Source: Alitta virens (Eukaryota; Annelida; Polychaeta; Phyllodocida; Nereididae). From it: a stretch of 64,000 bases of DNA. The notes under the pieces are model-generated. The model saw nothing but the letters and a program-made list of their open reading frames with translations. It was not told where the DNA came from and searched no databases. How positions within the stretch are numbered: the stretch's first letter is position 1; each line of letters begins with the position of its first letter. Position numbers and translations under genes: made by a program. Of the stretch, positions 35,974 to 45,833 are shown one piece after another. The stretch spans positions 12,017,162 through 12,081,161 of the forward strand of contig OW028581.1 in assembly GCA_932294295.1 (NCBI GenBank). The letters run 5' to 3'.

Positions 35974-36154
35974 CTAAATAATAGACATTGTTGGATAAAT
36001 GGCAACATGAAAAGTGTAGTTAATGTCATTCAAAAAGTACCACCGCATACGTTTTTTTTTAGGTGTTCCAATACAGGGTGCAGCATAAAAACTTGCACCA
36101 GGAGCTACTGCTACCTCTTTTGTTATTACCTCAAGTGACAGAGATCGTATGCAG
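35974..36154 (-). CDS. possible terminal exon, aminotransferase-like C-terminus
   Basis: On the minus strand a good acceptor (TTTGTGTGTATGATTGCAG) is followed by 60 open codons ending in TAG. The peptide contains KEVAVAPGASFY, then about ten residues, then KKKRMRWYF. The G-V-A-V-x-P-G-x-x-F-Y step followed by a R-x-R-x-x-F strand recalls the small C-terminal domain of fold-type I PLP aminotransferases, such as the kynurenine or aminoadipate class. The match is short and from memory of the family pattern only. It lies on the same strand as the receptor exon 3.2 kb away, but the sequence does not resemble a receptor domain. It could be a fragment, a pseudo-exon or chance. Confidence 0.25.
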
Positions 36155-36831
36155 CTGCAATCATACACACAAAACTAATAATAGTCCTAAACTATCTTTA
36201 TGACTATATTTTCTTGTTTCCTCATGAATTATAGATAATATGGATCTAAATATAGCACATGCACACTTATCACACCTTCGGGTCATTTTCAACTCGGCCT
36301 TTTGCAATACAAGCATTCGATGATGTCACTGATCATACAGATGTGTTACAGACACCTGTCTTGACCTTTGCCCCCTCAAATATGACAAATAGATTCATGT
36401 TTAATAAGAAGGTAGAGCTTTGGCACCTTTGAGGCGGAGAGTGCCATTTTGGGTTCAGGTCAATTTTTTCTCTTTTCTGTCTGATTAACTGGCCCATCCT
36501 CCTGAAAATCATGTGATTATATCCAGATAAGTTGGAGATTAAAATATTCCCTATGAAAATTTGCTAACTTTTCTGCAACTAGAGACACCATGCAATCCGA
36601 CAGAAGTCTGACTTCTGTGATGTGTGTCTCTCAGAACACACCCTGCAGCATGCACCCTCTCATCAATTCAGATGCTGATATTGTCTGACATTACAAGATC
36701 ACAAATATCACAATGACCAATTGCTTATACCCCTAACTAAATGTGGCAGAACTTTAAAAGACCTCATAAGCATTTGAGTAACCTAGAGCTATCCCAAAAG
36801 AGGAGATGCTTGGTGCAAGAGGATAAGAGAA

Positions 36832-37293
36832 GAGAGGAGAGGAGAGGAGAGGAGAGGAGAGGAGAGGAGAGGAGAGGAGAGGAGAGGAGAGGAGAGGAGA
36901 GGAGAGGAGAGGAGAGGAGAGGAGAGGAGAGGAGAGGAGAGGAGAGGAGAGGAGAGGAGAGGAGAGGAGATTAGAGGAGAGGAGAGGAGAGGAGAGGAGA
37001 GGAGAGGAGAGGAGAGGAGAGGAGAGGAGAGGAGAGGAGAGGAGAGGAGAGGAGAGGAGAGGAGAGGAGATTAGAGGAGAGGAGAGGAGAGGAGAGGAGA
37101 GGAGAGGAGAGGAGAGGAGAGGAGAGGAGAGGAGAGGAGAGGAGAGGAGAGGAGGGGAGAGGAGAGGAGAGGAGAGGAGAGGAGAGGAGAGGAGAGGAGA
37201 GGAGAGGAGAGGAGAGGAGAGGAGAGGAGAGGAGAGGAGAGGAGAGGAGAGGAGAGGAGAGGAGAGGAGAGGAGAGGAGAGGAGAGGAGAGGT
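36832..37293. repeat. GGAGA satellite, about 92 units
   Basis: 462 bases of nearly perfect GGAGA (pure purine strand). TTAGA variants at 36971 and 37071 are exactly 100 bases apart, and one GGGGA lies near 37153. The 100-base spacing shows a recent block duplication. Long open frames on both strands are artefacts. The polypurine strand is triplex-prone in principle. Confidence 0.95.
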
Positions 37294-39346
37294 CTCTCAA
37301 ATACCTTAACTTACCTCAGTACCACACAGCTTCTGTATGAATATATGACTTACAAATCTATACTTGCAGTGAAGTAAAAATGGGGAAAAATATAACTTTT
37401 CTAAACTTTACTAGCTTTATGGACAATATGGCATTCCTTCATGCCTGATTGACAGTCATGCAACTATGTCGTGTATCTTTACATGTTTAAAAATGAATGA
37501 TATGCTTGAACGATATGCCATGTATTTTTGCATGATTAAATATGCTAATGATATGCTTGAAAGAACTGATTGTTAAAAATTCATATTTTCCACTTGGTCT
37601 CTTTACAGACATCAAATGAAACACTAATTAGTAGTCATAATCGTTGCAAATCAATCCCTATCTGTCATTTCGACAACAAATATTTCAAATCTGCTTTAAA
37701 TAATTAATCGTTGTTTGAGAAAATGATCAATTAATCGATGGTTTTTAAATGATAAAATGCATCTAATTTTGCCTTATCAGTCATATCAATTCGTCACCAA
37801 TACCAGTTGTCAACACTTTTATGTCATAGGACAATGCGTAGTTACTCACATAGAAAATTATAGATTACTTAAGATTTCATGTTTTCAGAACACCTCGCTT
37901 TTAAGACCACCTCACTATTACTAACGCTCAGTTTTGATCATACTTAATTCACAATATTATACGATTTACCTCCCTGTTAAGACCACCTCACTATTAAGGC
38001 CATATATTTCACATTCTTAATGGCGAGGTTTCTATATAGTTCTTAGTGGCGCGGTGGTCTTACAAGCGAAATGAAAAAATCTCAAGATTACAGCTGGTCT
38101 CGATAGTGAGGTGGTCTTTATAGTGAGTTGGTCTCTAGAAAGTGTACCAATACATTCTACAAGATTTTACACAGCTTATATAATGTGAACTTAGTGAGTT
38201 GTACGTGCCTTATTAGAGAGAATACAATCTCGTCAAGGTGCGGTCAGCTTTTAATATATAAAGATAAGTGTCTGAGGTTTCGTCCTTACGATAGATTCCT
38301 GATATTAAGTCTACATTCAACATATAAAACTAGCAACAGAGCTTACCTTTTTTTTTTTTGTATTATTCATAGCTCATTTCAGATGTGTGACGATTGATAA
38401 AAGCAGCATAATCTAGCATAAACACAATTAATTGCAATTAACTGATTCCAACAGTGGAACAACAACCAAATTGCAATTTTCCGACTGACGTTTTCACGGT
38501 TACTAGTATGTTCCCATATCAAAGCAGCTGCATTTTCAGACATTTTTACTTAGTTTTTGAGCATTTTTGCTATATATTTCCCTTTGTAACTTACAGATTA
38601 TAGTTATATCATGTCATGTTTGTAAATGTCACAATGACCAACTGGTTAGTCAAACACATGTCACTGTTAGTCGTTAGATGAATCAGACTATTGTGTTATT
38701 TAGTCATTCAAGACAGGGTCAAAAGTTATTCATGAAAAAAAATAAAAATTTAGATGATCCGATGGAACACCTGAAACTTGCCTAGCTACCTTTAAAAGAC
38801 TGCAACATCACTAAAATTTAATTTTGGCTTTCCCTTAAGCAAGAATATATTTTCTACTTAAGACTCATGTCAAAGTGGTGCTGTCGAGAACTTGTGTAAA
38901 TATTTTGAAAACTCAAAAGCTAAAAAGTGAAAAAAATACAACTTAGTTGTCAGACTAAATTTAAAGTATCTCACGTAATTTAATGTCGAGGAGAAAAATA
39001 AACAGTTCTGTAGTTTCTGAAAACTGAAACCTGTCCTTTACTATCTATAGCTTCGAATTAAACGTTTTTGGTACACAATAAAGTGAGAAGTCAAAACAAT
39101 GACTAGGTTAGTCAGAATATACATTAGTCAAGACTACCTGGAACTATAGTCATGCATAGAGAAAAAGTTGAATATCTAACTTATTCAGTTTAAAAGTTAG
39201 TTGACAAACCTAACCATTGTATTGGGTAGATAAAAAAGGTATAAAGTTGAATACAGATTTTAGTCATTACACAATGTAGTCAAACTAACTACACAAAAAG
39301 GTCAGAAACTGACGATCTAAATTACTCAGAATTAAATCAGACTAAC
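37294..39346. other. intronic DNA of the receptor gene (inferred)
   Basis: Lies downstream of the receptor exon donor on the minus strand. It holds a pogo-like MITE and no recognisable second exon. The plus frame at 38128 overlaps the MITE edge and is unsupported. Confidence 0.45.
37889..38135. mobile_element. pogo-like MITE with iterated ends
   Basis: The left side has CACCTCGCTTTTAAGACCAC and CTCACTATTACTAACG, then TAAGACCACCTCACTATTAA. The right side has GGTGGTCTTACAAGCGAAAT, GATAGTGAGGTGGTCTTTAT and AGTGAGTTGGTCTCTAG. The ends therefore consist of repeated modules in opposite orientation about 240 bases apart. Confidence 0.5.
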
Positions 39347-39565
39347 CTGTGTGTCGTTCCAGTCCATTTCTAACTTGTAGCCAGGTAGGATATCTCTTCT
39401 TTCATTGATATGCTCCAAGGCAAGTTCCACAGCTGGCAGAACTCCTTTGCCAACATCACTGTCCGTGCTGGTGACAGGAAAAAGACCAGCGACCACAATA
39501 GCTGGTTTTTTGGATTGGACATTATGTGTTTGAAGACACCAAACCAAAAGTAACACCACTAGCAT
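39347..39565 (-). CDS. GABA-B-like (class C GPCR) receptor, first coding exon
   Basis: A 73-codon exon starts at ATG 39565. Residues 1-18 form a signal peptide (LVVLLLVW core, ending near NVQS). The first strand-helix unit of a periplasmic-binding-protein-like (ANF receptor) ligand domain follows: AIVVAGLFPVTST, then GVLPAVELALEHIN and DILPGYKLEMDWNDTQ. This order (beta-strand with LFP, helix with PAVELALEHIN, LPGY, W-N-D) is typical of metabotropic GABA-B receptor N-termini in animals. Such receptors bind ligand outside the cell and signal through G proteins. The exon ends at CAG followed by a GTTAGT donor on the minus strand, so reading past it (VSLI) is intronic. Later exons should lie at lower coordinates; I could not recognise them in 31-39 kb, so the intron is long or the gene leaves the window. 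Ligand identity cannot be told from this exon; other class C or natriuretic-type receptors remain possible. Confidence 0.72.
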
Positions 39566-39630
39566 GACTTACCACTCACCCAGGCACTGTATTGTAAAAA
39601 GGCATAATGTAGGGCGCAAGACTTTCTCCT

Positions 39631-39635
39631 ATTGG
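39631..39635 (-). promoter_or_regulatory. CCAAT box upstream of receptor exon
   Basis: On the minus strand ACCAATAGGAG lies about 65 bases before the receptor ATG, next to the only locally CG-rich stretch (GCGC motifs at 39.61-39.66 kb). The spacing suits a proximal promoter. A TTTTTACAATACAG acceptor-like string lies between box and ATG, so a 5' UTR intron is also possible. Position and motif are seen; function is inferred. Confidence 0.4.
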
Positions 39636-41530
39636 TACAATGTTATGCGCGTTATGCTTAGGCGTTTAGTTTAAGATAAATCCAGCTTGCTTGATAGCGG
39701 AGTTGTTGTCTTTAGATGTGTCAGTTTGTGCTCTTTGAAACTGTTATGTAATATTTGACACAATTGTTGGTGTCAAAGTGTTGGGTAGTAATGTTGTATC
39801 CAATCGAAGTGTCCAATCAGTATATTTGCCTATAATCCTTCCATTGGTCAAAAATGCAATACAATTTGAGACTTATGTATAGTGATTGATACATCTGTCA
39901 GTACTTCTTTGTCATAAACACTTTAAATGACCCAGAATGAGTGTTTATCTACTTTGTAAGAGTCCATCTTCATAGAACAAAATCGCCGTGTTTTCCGAGG
40001 CTAAAACATTGTTTTGAACATTGCATCAGTACTCCTATGATACTAAAATCATATTGCGATTTAGTGTAGAATCTTGAGTGGTAGATACATGTGAAGATAA
40101 ATGGCCTTGTGTGTTATAGTGTCCCAAAATGTGCCTGAATCAGAGTTTTATCCACGCCACGGGCTCCCAGTGTTGTTGTGAACTCGACGCTAGCTTGAGC
40201 TCAAATGGTGCCTGGTTCCTACATACACTGTGCGCCACCAGTTTCGCTACACTCACTGCAAGCGCATTGATCGAAGCAATGGCTCCCAGTCTTTGACAAA
40301 ACTCCACAGTGCCATGGATCTCTCAAGATTATCCCTTAATATCCATCATCACCGACAAAAAAGATTAGACCTCTGAAGCTCTGTCAGTTGCATGGGTTGC
40401 TGATTAATTAACAGTCAAGCGTTACCCCAAATCAAGTCAAGCAATCAATCAAGCCACTAATCAACAAAATATCCATCAGTCCGTTCAACATTGACATGAA
40501 TTATGGCTCATTAAATACAAGTCACACCAATGTTAAACATGTAACTGTTAAGCAACCAGATACAGTTAATTCCGCTCATAAATATTAAAATAACATCCAT
40601 TAGATTAATATATAAATTTATAATGCTGAACCTTGAATAATAACTAGCAATTTACTGCCACTGGTAAAATCACGGAATGCATAATTCAAAACTATCATTC
40701 ATTATCTAAAAGTGACTCATTTTATAGATTTCTAAAATATCTAACCTTTCAATATTATATTTTTAACACTTTTTCTTCATATCTACATCAAAACTAGCCA
40801 AAATGTAGCTTTTCCGAAAGAAATCCTATTACAGTTTAAAACCTATTTTTGTTTGCAGAACATGAAAATATGATTTTGGCTTTGCCTGAGCAATTATTCG
40901 CAACATGAATTATAAAGTAGGGCATGATGTGACAATTTTGGCCTTAAGGCTGCCTTAATTAAGTCCTTATTGTTGGCCAATTAGGACCTAATTAAGGTGG
41001 CAGTGCAGAAGGGAAAAGAAGCCTGGTGCTGTGTTTCTTGACAAATTGTTTTTTGGTTTTATTTTAACACAACATTGCTTTGTTGTATCATAAGACTAAT
41101 ATATTCACCGTTATGGATATTAATCATAATATACATAATTCTAGTGTCTAATAAATAAATTATGCTAATTAGAAAAATACATAAAACGCATTGAGTGATG
41201 AATAAGATATAAGTCTTAATTATAACAACAATCAAATTTTCGTGGAAAATATCACAGTCTAATTTAGTTAAGTCCTGTCTCTTTCTTTTCAGATGTCTCT
41301 TTCTTGGCTCTGGTCTGTTAATATTTCTTTGTTACTGCATGTCCTCTCTGTTTAGGTGTCTGTCTCTATCTTTGTGTCTGTCTTTCTCTGTCTCTTAGTT
41401 TGTCTCTCCATGACTTTTTCTCAGTTACTCTGGCATTATCTCTTTCTCTGCATTGATCTGGCTGTCATCTCTGTTGTGAATTTCTTTCCTTCTATTGGTG
41501 CTGCATCTTTCCAACAGCCGCAGAGGGTGG
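39636..41530. other. upstream of receptor exon; no gene seen
   Basis: A moderately CG-richer patch at 40150-40330 (CCACGGGCTCCCAGTG and TGGCTCCCAGTC repeated about 140 bases apart) is followed by AT-rich DNA, a hairpin at 40.95 kb and a pyrimidine-rich TCTCTTTC tract at 41275-41480. Confidence 0.4.
40951..41002. other. imperfect hairpin
   Basis: TGCCTTAATTAAGTCCT faces AGGACCTAATTAAGGTGGCA across about 14 bases. It is likely a short MITE or foldback relic. Confidence 0.4.
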
Positions 41531-41586
41531 GGGGCCTAGCTCAGTCCTAACGGCGACAGGTTACTCTGGTTCAATCGGAGCTATGC
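41531..41586 (+). other. tRNA-like sequence, possible head of a second SINE family
   Basis: GGGGCCTAGCTCAGTCCTAA carries an A-box pattern and TGGTTCAATCGG (41567-41578) a B-box pattern, but the spacing is too short for a full anticodon arm. It cannot fold as a functional tRNA. A low-complexity AGAGAGAG and a unique segment follow, so it may head a different SINE or be a tRNA relic. Confidence 0.4.
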
Positions 41587-41680
41587 TGAGAGAGAGAGGC
41601 CTTGCTGAAGGAAGGTGTTGGCACAGCCAATTAAACATTTCATGCAATTGGTTTCAATCTCAAGGTCTGAAACATACTCA

Positions 41681-41884
41681 GCTTACATGACCAGCTGCAT
41701 GCAGACGTAATAATGAGGTGAAAAGGATGCTGGGAATCCACAACATCTTGAACATAATTCACCATGGACACCAAATGCAAAGACAACCAGCTAAGATCAT
41801 GAATAGTGCCCAGACCACAATTCGAACCAAGGTTATACCTTCAAATGAGCTTCCCACTGCCTTAACCATTAGACCACGCTTTAG
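41681..41884 (-). mobile_element. near-complete tRNA-derived SINE, minus strand
   Basis: Reading the minus strand from 41884, the head is tRNA-like: GTGGTCTAATGGTTAAGGCA (A box) and TTGGTTCGAATTGTGGTC (B box at about 41828-41818). The body and the 3' CATTATTACGTCTGCATGCA, GCTGGTCATGTAAGC follow. This is the best-preserved copy and shows that the head and body belong to one element of about 200 bases. Confidence 0.75.
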
Positions 41885-42602
41885 CTTTCCCCATCGCATG
41901 ACTGGGTACCATCAATCCGTCACGTGACATGGTGTCTCCAGTCAATCTGCCAAGAAACCCACGAGATGGCGCCACTTTACCATCGCGTGTTTTCCTCCGA
42001 GATTCCACGAGATTAGCCAGATTAGGGTATCATCAGGTGACTCCAGTTTCCATGACAATCTTTTGCCAGGAAGTAGATTATTTTGGTAAAACTACAGTTG
42101 GGTACAAGCTCCATGGCACCCAAGAAGCACCATCTTTTTGCAAACACTATAAGCTTGGAGAAATTTTTATTTGTTCTCCACGGTATAAGTGTATTCATCG
42201 AAACACTCTAGTCTCTGCAGTCATCGTTAAGCAACTCAAACAGTTTCAATTCAATTTATTCATTCAACTCAATACCATTACAACAGATTTAGGCACTGGC
42301 TAGAAAGCCAGAGCTTGTCACCTCGATTCGGCATCGGCACTCCACCGATTTGAAAAGCTATCATGCAGTGGCCATCTTCTCCAAAGTTCTGGATTCGATT
42401 CCTGTAGGCGCGATTCGCATTCAAAAGTTGATAGTCTGTGGATTCAATTCTTATCCAGTATGAGGTTTAGTTAGGCCAATCATCTAATAACAAACAGTGG
42501 AGTGTTTAAGTATTTAAGCACATTCCAACTCCTCTGACTATCTTGGGTACGATTCCTGTCAAAAAAGCAATAGACTGGCCCATCTACCTATGTTAAGAAA
42601 AC
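41885..42602. other. no gene seen; second canonical E-box
   Basis: GTCACGTGAC at 41919-41928 directly precedes a 124-codon plus frame (41929-42303), which has no domain. GGGTACCATCAATC and GGGTATCATCAGGTG (41.91/42.03 kb) are related words. Several GATTCGATTCCTG strings at 42400-42560 resemble B boxes but lack A boxes. Confidence 0.35.
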
Positions 42603-42700
42603 CTCCCGGAATGTAACAGATCTGGTCAACATCATTCCGATGTTGGTCATGACTGGCCGATGTCACACCGATGTCTAGCCAATTTGAAATGTTATCTTGG
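42603..42700. mobile_element. decayed hairpin MITE
   Basis: CCCGGAATGTAACAGATCTG and CCAATTTGAAATGTTATCTT are recognisable relatives of the CCCAGATAGC ends, with CGATGTTGG and CCGATGTC interior words. Confidence 0.4.
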
Positions 42701-43264
42701 TACCTGTGTTCATGATATTTGAATCTTTAAAATATCTTGATTGTATCTGATCTACTCAACAAAGTTAAGACCTTTTTAAACACTGCAATCATGTCTTCAG
42801 TCTTAAATAGCCTGGATATGCGGTTACCCAAATGATTAGGGTTCAATTGTACCATAAAGCTTTCATGAAAGAGCCGTTGCACCATTTTTCATAGCAGTAC
42901 TTCCCAAAAGTCCCTACAGAGTCATGTGACTATGAGCACCTTTCCGTTGTAGCTTTTCACGCCATGTTGCTTTCAATTCGACATCACAAATTCTCCCTAA
43001 TGAAGTCTATGGAAAAAAGAGCCGTGATTAAGAGTAACCAGGCACCAAGCTGACGGAGGTTGAAGCTTACAAGTATGTTGGTAAAGAGAACGCCACTCAT
43101 ATACATTGGTTGGTTAATGATCATTGGTGATAAGTCATGTAAATGGCATAATGCACAACAGCTTATGTGACAAAGATTATACACTAAACCCCATGTCTCA
43201 TACAACTTAGCAGAGCTTGAATATATTTGAAGTGATGGAACATATTATCCCTTTTTTGAGAAAA

Positions 43265-43482
43265 ACTATTCTACAGAAGGCCCCGGGTTTGATTCTTGGT
43301 GGTCACTCTTCACGAGCTTAATCTCAGCTGGATGTCAGTTGCATGATGTTAAATTGGACATGCACTGTACCCTGTGTCTATGCTGGGACAAGTAAAAGAC
43401 TCTACTCATGGGGTAAATGTGTAACGTTGTGTGAACTACAAGCAGCCTTATCATTTCATCATTACGTCTGCCTCTGGATGTA
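43265..43482 (+). mobile_element. tRNA-derived SINE, plus strand
   Basis: B box GGGTTTGATTC at 43285-43295, then CCAGCTGGATG-like spacer TCAGCTGGATGTCAGTTGCA, body GGACAAGTAAAAGACTCTAC and GGGGTAAATGTGTAACG, and 3' end ATCATTTCATCATTACGTCT. It lies inside the left arm of the 42.9-53.9 kb inverted duplication and accounts for part of the arm length difference. Confidence 0.7.
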
Positions 43483-43842
43483 TATTAGCCACTTTGCTGC
43501 CAAACGAACCCCAGGTTCAGTACATCATTACACCATGCACTTCTTCACAATTACCACTGGGGTAATGTATTGAACTATGGTCTGGGTAGGTTTACAGTGT
43601 CTGTGCAATTGGGAAGAATATGATGAAAACATTATATACTGAATTTTAAGAAGATTACTGCATATTAGATTTTTTTTAATGATTTCATTCATTCTGAAAT
43701 TACTGAAGTTGGCATCTGCAATTCTATTAAAAGCTTGCAATTGCTTGGGCCTTATCTAAATTACCAATATACTCAAGTTCGGTGAACTGCTTCACGTTCG
43801 CCTCTCATAGACAATAAAGTCTCAAGCTAAAGTAGCAGGCTG

Positions 43843-44274
43843 CAACAACACTCACACAAGCAATACATCAACACTTTGTGTTCAGCCCATCCATACACCT
43901 TGCCCCTACGGATATTATGTCTGTTTACAGAAAACTCTGTGGGTGAACATGACAAATTAAGGACAGTAATGACGAATTAGCCATTTGGAAAATCAGCATT
44001 CACCTCACAGGAGGTACCTTTGTTAAAGTTCATCGCATTTACTTAAGCTGTGTTGGGCTAACGTGTTAAGGCTGACCAAACAGCTAACCACTGTTGAACG
44101 GACACAGTGGGCCATTTATATTCGCCTGTTGGGACATTCTAATCCAATTCTTATGCCTTTCAGGTTCTTATATTATAAGCTAGAGGGCACTGTCATTCAA
44201 TGCAGTTGATGTAAATGGCACCAGGGGAATAAGGTAGGCATTCCTTATTTGCCCCCACACAATTTGAAATTGTT
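43843..44274 (+). repeat. left copy of 430-bp near-identical inverted block
   Basis: Reverse-complement match to 53063-53490. By eye about four mismatches occur in the roughly 395 bases I aligned, with weaker homology to both ends. Inside, CTTATGCCTTTCAG, a 70-base segment and a GTAGGC donor look like a small exon (44165-44234), identical in both arms. Every frame of that segment contains a stop; the best reads FLYYKLEGTVIQCS then stop, so it could be a last coding exon or a UTR exon. Confidence 0.75.
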
Positions 44275-44401
44275 CAATTCATGGTAATTTCAGGTAAAAA
44301 CCTTTGTATCAAAAAATGATGGTTGCGTTATCTTGTACAAACAGGTTTACAGTTTAAAAAACAATTATTCATTATAGAGTGATGAAAAATTTCACCAACG
44401 A

Positions 44402-44617
44402 CTATAATATCTCTATATCATAAAACACCTGAACGTTCAGCGTACACAGGCTAATGCACCTTTTTACACTTTTGTAGAAAGCCTTCGAAAAGGGAACTAT
44501 TGTAAACTTTGTTTCACCAACATTTTCAACTAAATGGCTGTAGTTTTTGAGAAGCAGCATAATTACATCCTGATTTATGTCCTCTGTAGACAGTCTGTAA
44601 TTGGTACATCTATGCAA
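44402..44617 (-). other. unrecognised 71-codon frame
   Basis: A minus-strand frame begins at ATG 44617 (MHRCTNYRLSTEDINQDVIM) and runs 71 codons without low complexity. No partner is seen in the right arm and no family is recognised. A chance frame is quite possible in DNA of this composition. Confidence 0.15.
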
Positions 44618-44907
44618 AAAGTAATGATCCCATTAAATTTTTTCTGGTAAAGTGGGTGTACACTAAATGGCACAAAAGAGAACACTATTCCCACAACATA
44701 TTGCACAAGAAAGCTAATGCCAAGTAATGTACCATACCAATGACCTTAAATGTAAATCTAGACTACATACAGATACATGATAATACTCTTTTAATTTTAT
44801 CAAGCTCACACTAAAACTAAACTGGTACTTACCAGAAAAACACTTCAATAACTTGCCAGTTGAAAATAAAGCTGTACAGTGTAACAAACTTTATGACAAT
44901 GGCGCTA

Positions 44908-45027
44908 CTAGAGACCTCACTATTAAGACTTTTTGGTCAGAAGTGTGTTCTTACCATGATATTTTACCTCGCCATTAGGATCAGTGAAATTTGCACCAAG
45001 GGTGGTCTTAATGGCGAGGTAACACTG
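44908..45027. mobile_element. pogo-like MITE with TA target duplication
   Basis: The ends CTAGAGACCTCACTATTAAG and (inverted) CAGTGTTACCTCGCCATTAA align. The element is flanked by TA on both sides (44906-44907, 45028-45029), as expected for the Tc1/mariner/pogo group. It is 120 bases and non-coding. It lies in the left arm of the inverted duplication. Confidence 0.6.
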
Positions 45028-45464
45028 TAGTTGCTTTTCTGATCACATCTTCAATTATCTTCAATAAAATATATTTATAGATTGATTGATAAAATAAAGT
45101 TATTCAGGGTAACAATTTAGATATAAACTGTTTTACAATTGGCCCTGAAGGATAAAATCAAATATATAATATAAAGATCACATTAAAAAGAACATGAATC
45201 AAACATATGGTATTTGGAAGGAATATAAAGTATAGGAGAACCAAGCACGGAGCTGTGGTATTCTTGGGTTACAGTTTACACACAAAAGTGACAACTATAG
45301 CTGCACCTGCTCCTGATATTACATTAATGGAAGATGCACATGCTACTTTAGTACATGGGCCAAAGACATAAAGCAACATTAGTAGATGCTATATTTTCCC
45401 ATCACATTGTTGTCTTTACATCACTGTTAGCCATTGACAACCACACCCGAACTACCAACCATAA

Positions 45465-45550
45465 AAGGTGTAATTTATTAGACGCACAACTATGGGAACT
45501 GCCCTCTTGACCGCTATTGGTCAGTTCACGACAGTCTCGCACCCATAAAT
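45465..45550 (+). promoter_or_regulatory. promoter-like block, left arm
   Basis: Carries TGACCGCTATTGGTCA (45508-45523, an imperfect dyad that includes an inverted CCAAT) followed by CTCGCACCCATAAATCA, a TATA-like string. ATGGCG then starts at 45555 with a short hydrophobic frame (MQVSTLLAVSLATG). The same arrangement appears in the right arm at 50690-50785. The retained dyad and TATA-like spacing suggest a core promoter duplicated with the arms. Confidence 0.4.
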
Positions 45551-45833
45551 CAAAATGGCGAAGGGGATAATGCAGGTTTCCACTCTACTAGCAGTTTCAT
45601 TAGCGACCGGAACCATATATGATAAAGGATTATAAATATAGCGCATGCTGGCTTTTGTTATTCATCCTAAGTATAGCCTACATATACACCATCTTATTTG
45701 CTGGCTTAGTCATAATACTGTGAGCTTTCATTGCAAGGACATCAGTACATCAGGCTTATGCAACTGTTGCTGTATTCTATTTCACCGTATAGAGATGATA
45801 GATTTGAGTTATAGACGTTATGATTTAACAGGT

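Noticed and set aside
36741..37300. Frames of 77 and 109 codons (RRGEE, SSPLL repeats)
   Set aside because: Artefact of the GGAGA satellite, whose 15-base combined period lacks stops.
41929..42303. 124-codon plus frame beginning next to GTCACGTGAC
   Set aside because: The longest ATG frame in the region, but it lacks domain, codon bias or splice signals and runs across B-box-like and LINE-tail-like AT sequence.
42400..42560. tRNA genes suggested by GATTCGATTCCTG strings
   Set aside because: B-box-like words only, without A boxes, acceptor stems or anticodon arms.
44165..44234. Small coding exon inside the 430-bp inverted block
   Set aside because: Splice signals are good, but all three frames contain stops; kept only as a UTR or terminal-exon possibility.
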